From NCBI RefSeq assembly GCF_051622035.1, contig NC_135357.1:19527256-19591255 (forward strand): a stretch of DNA of 64,000 nucleotides. Reading direction: 5' to 3'. The position numbers and the translations under genes were made by a program. The notes beneath the pieces were generated by a model. That model was not told the origin of the DNA, made no database searches, and saw nothing but the letters and a program-made list of their open reading frames with translations. This DNA comes from Arctopsyche grandis. Its lineage: Eukaryota > Arthropoda > Insecta > Trichoptera > Hydropsychidae. Below, piece after piece: positions 58,262 to 64,000 of the stretch (positions within the stretch are counted from its first letter, which is position 1; each line of letters starts with the position of its first letter).

Positions 58262-58627
58262 TCTATATATATATATATAAAAATCAATGTTATTCTGTTT
58301 GTCTGTCTCGTATAGGCTCCTAAACCGATGTACGATGGAACGATAATACGATGGAACTTTCAGGATATGTTGTATGCTTATCCGAGAAGATTACTGTGAA
58401 AAAGAAACGGAAAAAAACCTCTTAATAATAATATTCGTAATTACGATTTTACCGACGCGAAAGTTTGAAACGCCATTGTGTAGTCAAGGAAATGTGTACC
58501 ACGATACCAGTTGGTTTATGACGACACATCTTTGAAGATACGTTATTTGATCTCCAACCATCACTTGATACGGGAACGGGAATTGCATGCGTATTATGGC
58601 ATTGCAACGCATGTCTGGTTCAGCTAG
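58262..58627 (+). mobile_element. Helitron-like element, family 2 (copy H8)
   Basis: TCTATATATATATATATAAA start, TGTTTGTCTGTCTCG, TAGGCTCCTAAACCGATGTA (shared with H7), hairpin GCATGCGTATTATGG...CAACGCATG, and GCTAG before T. The segment 58328-58360 has a direct repeat of GATGGAAC. Confidence 0.75.
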
Positions 58628-60081
58628 TGTTTTATAAAATTATTTATACATATGTATGTTTGTATATACTAAAAAGTGGGTTTATAATGTTTCAATTTAT
58701 GCACAATTTTTCCACATTCTAAAAAAACGCGTGTCTATCGTCGTTTTAGTCTTTTTAAGCTTTTCAGTCTACCAATTTAATCTTCAACGTTTGCACAATG
58801 TTTGGGCAAATCGTTGCACATCAAAAGGAATTCTCTTGGGCATACATTGATTCATCCAGGTGGGCACGTTTGATGATCACGCACCGTCACTGCTTGCCGT
58901 GGACCACTCAAATATTGAAATCCTCTCCCTTCTCTGTGTGCACTAATTTCAAGCCTGAAAATACGTGTGATTACGGCACGTCTGGGTCCAAATTAAATAT
59001 ACATAGACGGTGAGGTGCAGCGAATGTCAAAATTTTCACGTGATTTAATTTATTAGATAAGCGGGTCTGAAATTTTCATTAACAAGTGATGGGAAGATAC
59101 ATATTTTATAAATTAAATTATACGTGTTTGCGTTTTATAGAAATAAATTTACCATACCCACCTTTAATACGATTTCATTTTTCGATTCATTCTCATTTTT
59201 GATTTTTTTTACGTGTATTTTTTTTATCTTTTAAGTAATAGCTTTTAGCTTAAGAGCTTTTACCATATAAATGTGCTTTGCTTTGAAGCTTCTATTCATA
59301 AACGTATTTACATCAAATTCAAATTACTTAATTAAATGCAAGTATGCATATGTACATATGTATGTTTATTTGGATCGAAGCAATGGCTCTGAAAATTCGA
59401 ATGTATTCCACTTAGTAAACTTTAACGTGTACAAAAGTCATATATGTATGTATTTACGTACGTAGATTATACAAATATATTTGTTCTTCTGAAGCCCTTC
59501 ATTAAATACTGAATAAGAAACCATCGCGTCATCGTAATTTCGTCATTATACGTATGTACGATGTACATATGTACTTATGTTCGTATATTGGGGTAGTTAT
59601 TTCAGCCATTGTGGTATAATGTGAAACTAAAAATATCGAAAAATTATTGGATATCGGCTAGTATGAATGAATACAATAGGAAAATAAACAAATTATTTGT
59701 ATCTGTTGTATTATATTTAATGCTGAAATCATTTTCCATTATAATATGCGTAGTAGATAAAAAATAAGCAATGAGTTGTTAAACGAAAATTGGATTAAGA
59801 GTTGTTTACATTTTATATCGTTAGCTGGTTATGCGTTTCGTATTATTAATGCGGTTCCCCTCGTAATGGCCGAAACTGCGTTCGCAACAAAGATAATACC
59901 CGTGTAATCTCTTTTAATGTTATCACATGCCCACACACATGCATAAAAGTTTGCACATAAAAATTTTATTTCTTAATTTTTTGTACTCAAATTAACAAAA
60001 ATGGTACAAAAAGCATAAATATAAATAAAAAATAAAATAAATAAATCTTGAACCCATTATAATTTTCCATGTTTTTTCACA
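58628..60081. other. Intergenic, no gene seen
   Basis: Nothing recognised. The 71-codon frame at 58798-59013 shows no family resemblance. Confidence 0.5.
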
Positions 60082-60292
60082 CTAGTGTTTTTACCCGGCT
60101 TCGCTCGGTATTTGTAATATAAACCGCTTAAACATAGCCAATCTAATAGTTAACATTTTATTTGAATAGTTTTATTTTATTTAAATTTATTTGAATATTC
60201 ATTTGTTTTTTTTATTAAATTGAACGTCACGGATTCTAGGAACCAAACCAACAAACAAAAAAAAATAGATACAAATTATATATTATATTAGA
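60082..60292 (-). mobile_element. Helitron-like element, family 1 (copy H6, reverse)
   Basis: CTAG at 60082-60085 after A, hairpin ACCGAGCGAAGCCGGGT on the minus strand, CATAGCC/TTAAGCGGTTTATATTA block, and a TCTAATATAATATATAATTT start at 60292. Confidence 0.7.
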
Positions 60293-60383
60293 TTACATCG
60301 AAACTATATATTATATGTTACAGTCAAAGTATATTTTGACTAGTCTAAATATATTTCATCTATCCCACGCAGTTTATTCATAA

Positions 60384-60780
60384 CCAGCAAAATAGACTAG
60401 TGGTTAGCATATAATGCTTTGAACAAAGTAGTCACGGGTTCAAATCCCATTGGTTTCTGCTGGCCGGACCTTGGATTTGTGATTCCAGGTCGATCATTTC
60501 CTATGAGAGTTTGCCAATTTATCTGAATTTTATTTAAATGGTTCCAACAAAACAACCTTACCCATTTCCTCGCAAACTCTCGAGTTTTCAGCAATCTCGA
60601 ATTAAAGTGAATTGTATAAAATGCTGCAAATTTACAAATTTGACCATAGATGTCTTTGTGGATGTTAATTGATATGTTTTTACTTTGTTTACTACTAATA
60701 CTTGTATAATGTTTCTGGCCACGAAGGCGCATTGGGGTTCTCTGTTAGACCTTCCTGGTATAAATTAAAAATGAAAAATA
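60384..60780 (+). mobile_element. tRNA-derived SINE (copy S7), full length
   Basis: Head AATAGACTAGTGGTTAGCAT (box A) and GGGTTCAAATCCC (box B), body GGTCGATCATTTCCTATGAG, GTTTGCCAATTTATCTGAAT, ACCATAGATGTCTTTGTGG, tail GGCGCATTGGGG...CCTTCCTGGTATAAATTAAA and an A-rich end. Best copy from which to define the family. Confidence 0.75.
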
Positions 60781-61331
60781 AAATATGACACAATGAATTT
60801 ACAATCTGACTGGTCAGAATCAGTCAATACGTATTCCGTTTCTTTCATCCACTTTTTGAAAATGATTAAAAAATACAGACTTTCATTGCAACCTGATTTT
60901 AATGCATTTTATAAATTAAATTATACGTGTACTGCTTTGTGTGAAAACGTCACTTGACTAGTAATTTGAGTCGAAAAGTCATATTTTTGTTTTGATTACA
61001 TTATTAGGGTTTTCTTAATATTAAAGTATTTTCCATAATTCGTTATAGCAAGTAATACTAACGGGTTTTTGAATCCTACAGCATCCTATTAAAAAACCTG
61101 AACGGTCGAAATTGTCGTTTCTTCTCAACGTATAAAATTGTTAGTAATAAAAATAATAGTGATTTTCAAAATATAAAAAAATTACAGGAATTTAAAAAAT
61201 CATTGACATGTAACCCAATTTATTGAATTATTTTTAATTAAATAGGTATAAATAAAAAATAAGTACATACATATTGTATGTGTATGAATTTTATACAAAA
61301 ACAAATCAATTTAATAATAAAAAATGACCAC
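60781..61331. other. Intergenic, no gene seen
   Basis: Nothing recognised. Confidence 0.5.
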
Positions 61332-61862
61332 TTAAACGAAAACCATGTGAAACGTATAAGAGGTTAGTAAAAAAATGAGAGTAAAAATGAGGCTGATCAT
61401 CCTGGTCTTCAAAGTCCACGTTTCACATCCATGTAGTAACACTGTCCAGACGTAGGTCTTCGCGAATCTCAAACGCTTACGAAGATTGAGATGCTTGTTT
61501 GTAAGCGCCGCCTTCATTTTAATAAATGCTGTTGTAGCCATCTCGATGCGGATTCTTGGATCTTCATCTGGGTTGATGTCTTCATTTAGCCAGGTAACCA
61601 TGTATTTGAATCTTTTTACTCTTTCTAACATCTCTCCATCCAACGTTAGATCACCAGTGTCTGTTTGCATTCTATCTACTATCATACATTTTGTCTTCTT
61701 TAGATCTATGCGCAGATCTCTTCGATTTATTTCTTGATGTATACGGTCTAGAGATCTTTGCAGGTCTGCTAAATTTTCAGCGACTGATGCCGTGTTATCA
61801 GCATATCTTGTATTGATGATTGTCTCGCCGACCACCTTGATAACCTCCGCTTCTTGGGGAGC
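61332..61862 (-). mobile_element. RTE-like LINE reverse transcriptase fragment
   Basis: The open frame 61835-61332 encodes INTRYADNTASVAENLADLQ, the RT palm motif with YADD changed to YADN. Then DLKKTKCMIV, RFKYMVTWLNEDINPDEDPR (with the G of the usual YLG missing), RIEMATTAFIKMKAAL and FAKTYVWTVLLHGCETWTLK. The order fits an RTE-type ORF2 C-terminal half. The loss of the second catalytic Asp shows it is dead despite the long open frame. The frame extends upstream as GKVIKVVGE before 61835. Confidence 0.8.
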
Positions 61863-62440
61863 ATCGTGGAATATGGATAAAATATATTACAACATATATG
61901 TATATGTACTTATTACAAATATATACACTTTGAAGGTATTATATAACATACATATATTAACGTCTAACGCAAAGGGAATTATTTTTATGTACTACAATTT
62001 TGGAAATAATTATATCGCGATGGAATATTTCTACATCAAGTTATATTTTCTACTCATTTTTTGTGTGTTTTCGTTTTATTGCATAAGCGTGTTTTTGGCA
62101 AATCATATTTATGGGTGGCGACTTATTTATTTATTTGTTATTTAGACGACTCCATAAAACAACATAACACTTATCTAACTGTTCCTGCCAGATACTTCGT
62201 TTTGTTAACTAAATATCCAAATTTACCATCGCTATTTACTCGGAGTAATTTACTTAACTTTAATTTTAAGAATTAAGTTCTTGGGAGTATCTCAATGCCA
62301 AAAAAAAAGCATAGATAAAGTAAAAATCATCATTGGTAAAATTTGCTAGTATATTTATTACGCATTCAAAATGTATGCACCAAAAAAATGACCGCAATCA
62401 TAAGTTTTCACCAAAGCTGTATATTTTTCAAGTGAGGAAG
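61863..62440. other. Intergenic, no gene seen
   Basis: Nothing recognised; the frame 61792-62145 continues from the LINE region without coding character. Confidence 0.45.
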
Positions 62441-62479
62441 TTTTCACGGAAAATTCTAACTAAACCGTGACACTTTTCC

Positions 62480-63200
62480 CGTTGAATTATGTGGAGGGCG
62501 GTCAACAGTGGAGCCGGTGAAATATAGTCACAATCAATTCTTATAATTGAGTTAACGCTTGTCCTAAACGCGAACAGCGAAAGAAGAATTAGATAAGAAT
62601 GATCACAACGATTGCGGCAATCCGAATAGTAACTGCCCTAATTAAGTATTTATGCCGTGTTTCCACAGCGAGTCTGTAAAACCCTCGTAAATATCAGAAT
62701 TTAGTCTTGTGGGGCTTGAATTTCGAACGACTCTTCGAAACTTGAGTTACCCGAAATCGTGACCGTGTCGCTTTTGTTAGTCGCGTTTCGATGACGGACG
62801 GAAAATTTAATTAATTATAATGAGGCTGTATTATATTACCGGAGCGTCGTTTACAACGCGTGCTTTTCGCGTAAGCCGTTCGCTTTGCTCCCTCCTGACA
62901 AAAGCTGTGCGATTATGCAGAGCTCCAGTTCAGCAGCCCAGCCAAAGCTCGCGAGAAGCGAAAAACCATTGTGTCCGCGTGTTCATCCGCGCAACAATAT
63001 ATGTATGTCGCCGTATGACAGGTGTCTGGTATCGGATTAACTATACAGAGTCCGGTCCATTGGGCCGGTTCATCAGTGACCATCTCTAACTAGCAGTTGC
63101 GACGGGGTGCGTCCAGCGTGACAAGGGTTAGTTTTCAATTGTTCGTAATAACAGGCGACGAAAGCTGGAGACACACGCGCGTGACCGTTATTATTTACCA
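62480..63200 (+). promoter_or_regulatory. GC/CpG-richer island, possible promoter or first exon of a gene beyond the window
   Basis: Composition rises sharply relative to neighbours, with many CpG (e.g. 62760-62800, 62840-62900, 62940-63000). It resembles the Mlc2 5' region. A GACAAGG|GTTAGT sequence near 63119-63131 could be a weak donor. The 89-codon frame 62820-63089 is not recognised. Strand is a guess. Confidence 0.2.
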
Positions 63201-63208
63201 GTGTTGTA

Positions 63209-63232
63209 TCCGATGAAATATCATCGCATGGG
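63209..63232 (-). mobile_element. Fragment of the palindromic Helitron-like arm end
   Basis: CCGATGAAATATCATCGCAT is identical to the arm ends of the element at 49424-50110. The CTAG and outer bases are replaced, so this is a broken end or a related family. Confidence 0.5.
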
Positions 63233-63639
63233 TTTTGGCATATTAAGTTATTAAATAAAAAAAATGAAAAGAAAAAAATTTACGTCTCTTCGGAGATGAA
63301 ATATGAAGAGGCAGCGACAACAATCGAGTAAGATAATTAGCTCAAGGTGAGTGATCTTTTCACTACATGGATTTTGAAAATTCACTTTTAATCAAGTGCA
63401 AAAATGTGTGTTCTATACCACTAGTAGGTACATAAGTAAGTTTATTACTCATGGACCGAAAGTGGATCGGTGAATTTACCGGAAATCAGTGCTTCTACCG
63501 GTGAATAAATGAAATTGGAAAAACTTCAAATATTTACATGTACGACTAAATCGAAGTCTTTAAAATATTAAATAATCATTACAATTGTCCTATGTCCAAT
63601 GACAACATTCATGTTAGAAGTCACTCTCTCTATATATAT

Positions 63640-63815
63640 ATATATATATATTGAGATTCGAAAAATCGAATATATTAGAGGCTCCTTCTTTTCAAAAAGA
63701 GTGGTTAAAGTTTGGAATAGTCCACCCAAAAATTTAGTAAATTCTGAAAACCTTAATATTTTTAAAAACCATTTATATGTTTTTCTTGATCTTAAACGGT
63801 TTTTATAATTCTTCT
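63640..63815 (+). mobile_element. CR1-like LINE, 3' end fragment
   Basis: In frame: RGSFFSKRVVKVWNSPPKNL then VNSENLNIFKNHLYVFLD, the closing motif of many CR1-like LINE proteins (F..R....WNSLP..VV....L..FK..LD..L), with LP changed to PP. Preceded by a (TA)n tract (63632-63652), followed by T-rich sequence up to the window edge. Confidence 0.55.
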
Positions 63816-64000
63816 TTTCCAATATCTTAATTTCTTTCTATATTTATATTTTCTTCTAGTTATCAATTTACTGTTCTATTTTTATTTAATCTATGTTTTT
63901 TTATCTTTTTGTATTTCATTATTTATTTTTCTTGTTTAATTTTTCATGTCAATTTTTAGTATATTATTTTTATCTTGAATGTATATATTTTATTTTTTTC

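Noticed and set aside
58798-59013. 71-codon plus-strand frame
   Set aside because: No splice context, no similarity, ordinary codon use.

Overview
The window is nuclear DNA of an insect. It is AT-rich, its genes have GT-AG introns, and it is full of ATAC/TATG-type microsatellites and insect-style transposons. One gene is a muscle myosin regulatory light chain with the Ala/Pro-rich N-terminal extension typical of insects. I cannot fix the order with confidence; the microsatellites resemble those of both higher flies and some moths.

Three protein genes occupy the first 30 kb. Positions 105-14205 (minus strand) hold a complete huntingtin gene. I rebuilt it as 40 exons whose splice phases all agree, giving 9,927 coding bases and 3,308 residues. 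Homology to human HTT is visible from the N17-like start to the C-terminus, and there is no polyglutamine tract. It is divergently paired, across a 1.35-kb gap, with a four-exon PLP-homeostasis protein gene (PLPBP/YggS family, 15556-17324, plus). At 23258-29303 (plus) lies Mlc2, the myosin regulatory light chain. Its start codon is the last three bases of exon 1, followed by a 3.1-kb intron that contains a TATA promoter and a small open reading frame.

From 30 kb to the right edge I find no complete host gene. The region is layered mobile DNA. It holds Helitron-like elements of at least two families (CTAG ends between A and T), a tRNA-derived SINE family (some copies nested in Helitrons) and several MITE families. 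It also holds RTE-like and CR1/Jockey-like LINE fragments, a solo LTR, and a hAT element with TIRs, a near-perfect 8-bp target duplication and a broken transposase. A Mutator-like (DGTWKKRGH-type) element flanked by TTAA sits inside a long palindromic element, and a separate empty-site copy of its target is present at 21.65 kb. A GC-richer island at 62.5-63.2 kb may be the promoter or first exon of a gene that continues beyond the window.

The observations most worth following are: the TTAA target duplication next to a Mutator-like transposase, proven by the empty site; a 687-bp palindrome whose two arms both end like Helitron 3' termini; a modular CTTCCGG-headed repeat with three long copies, one expanding a huntingtin intron; and candidate alternative first exons for PLPBP (mitochondrial-signal-like) and Mlc2.
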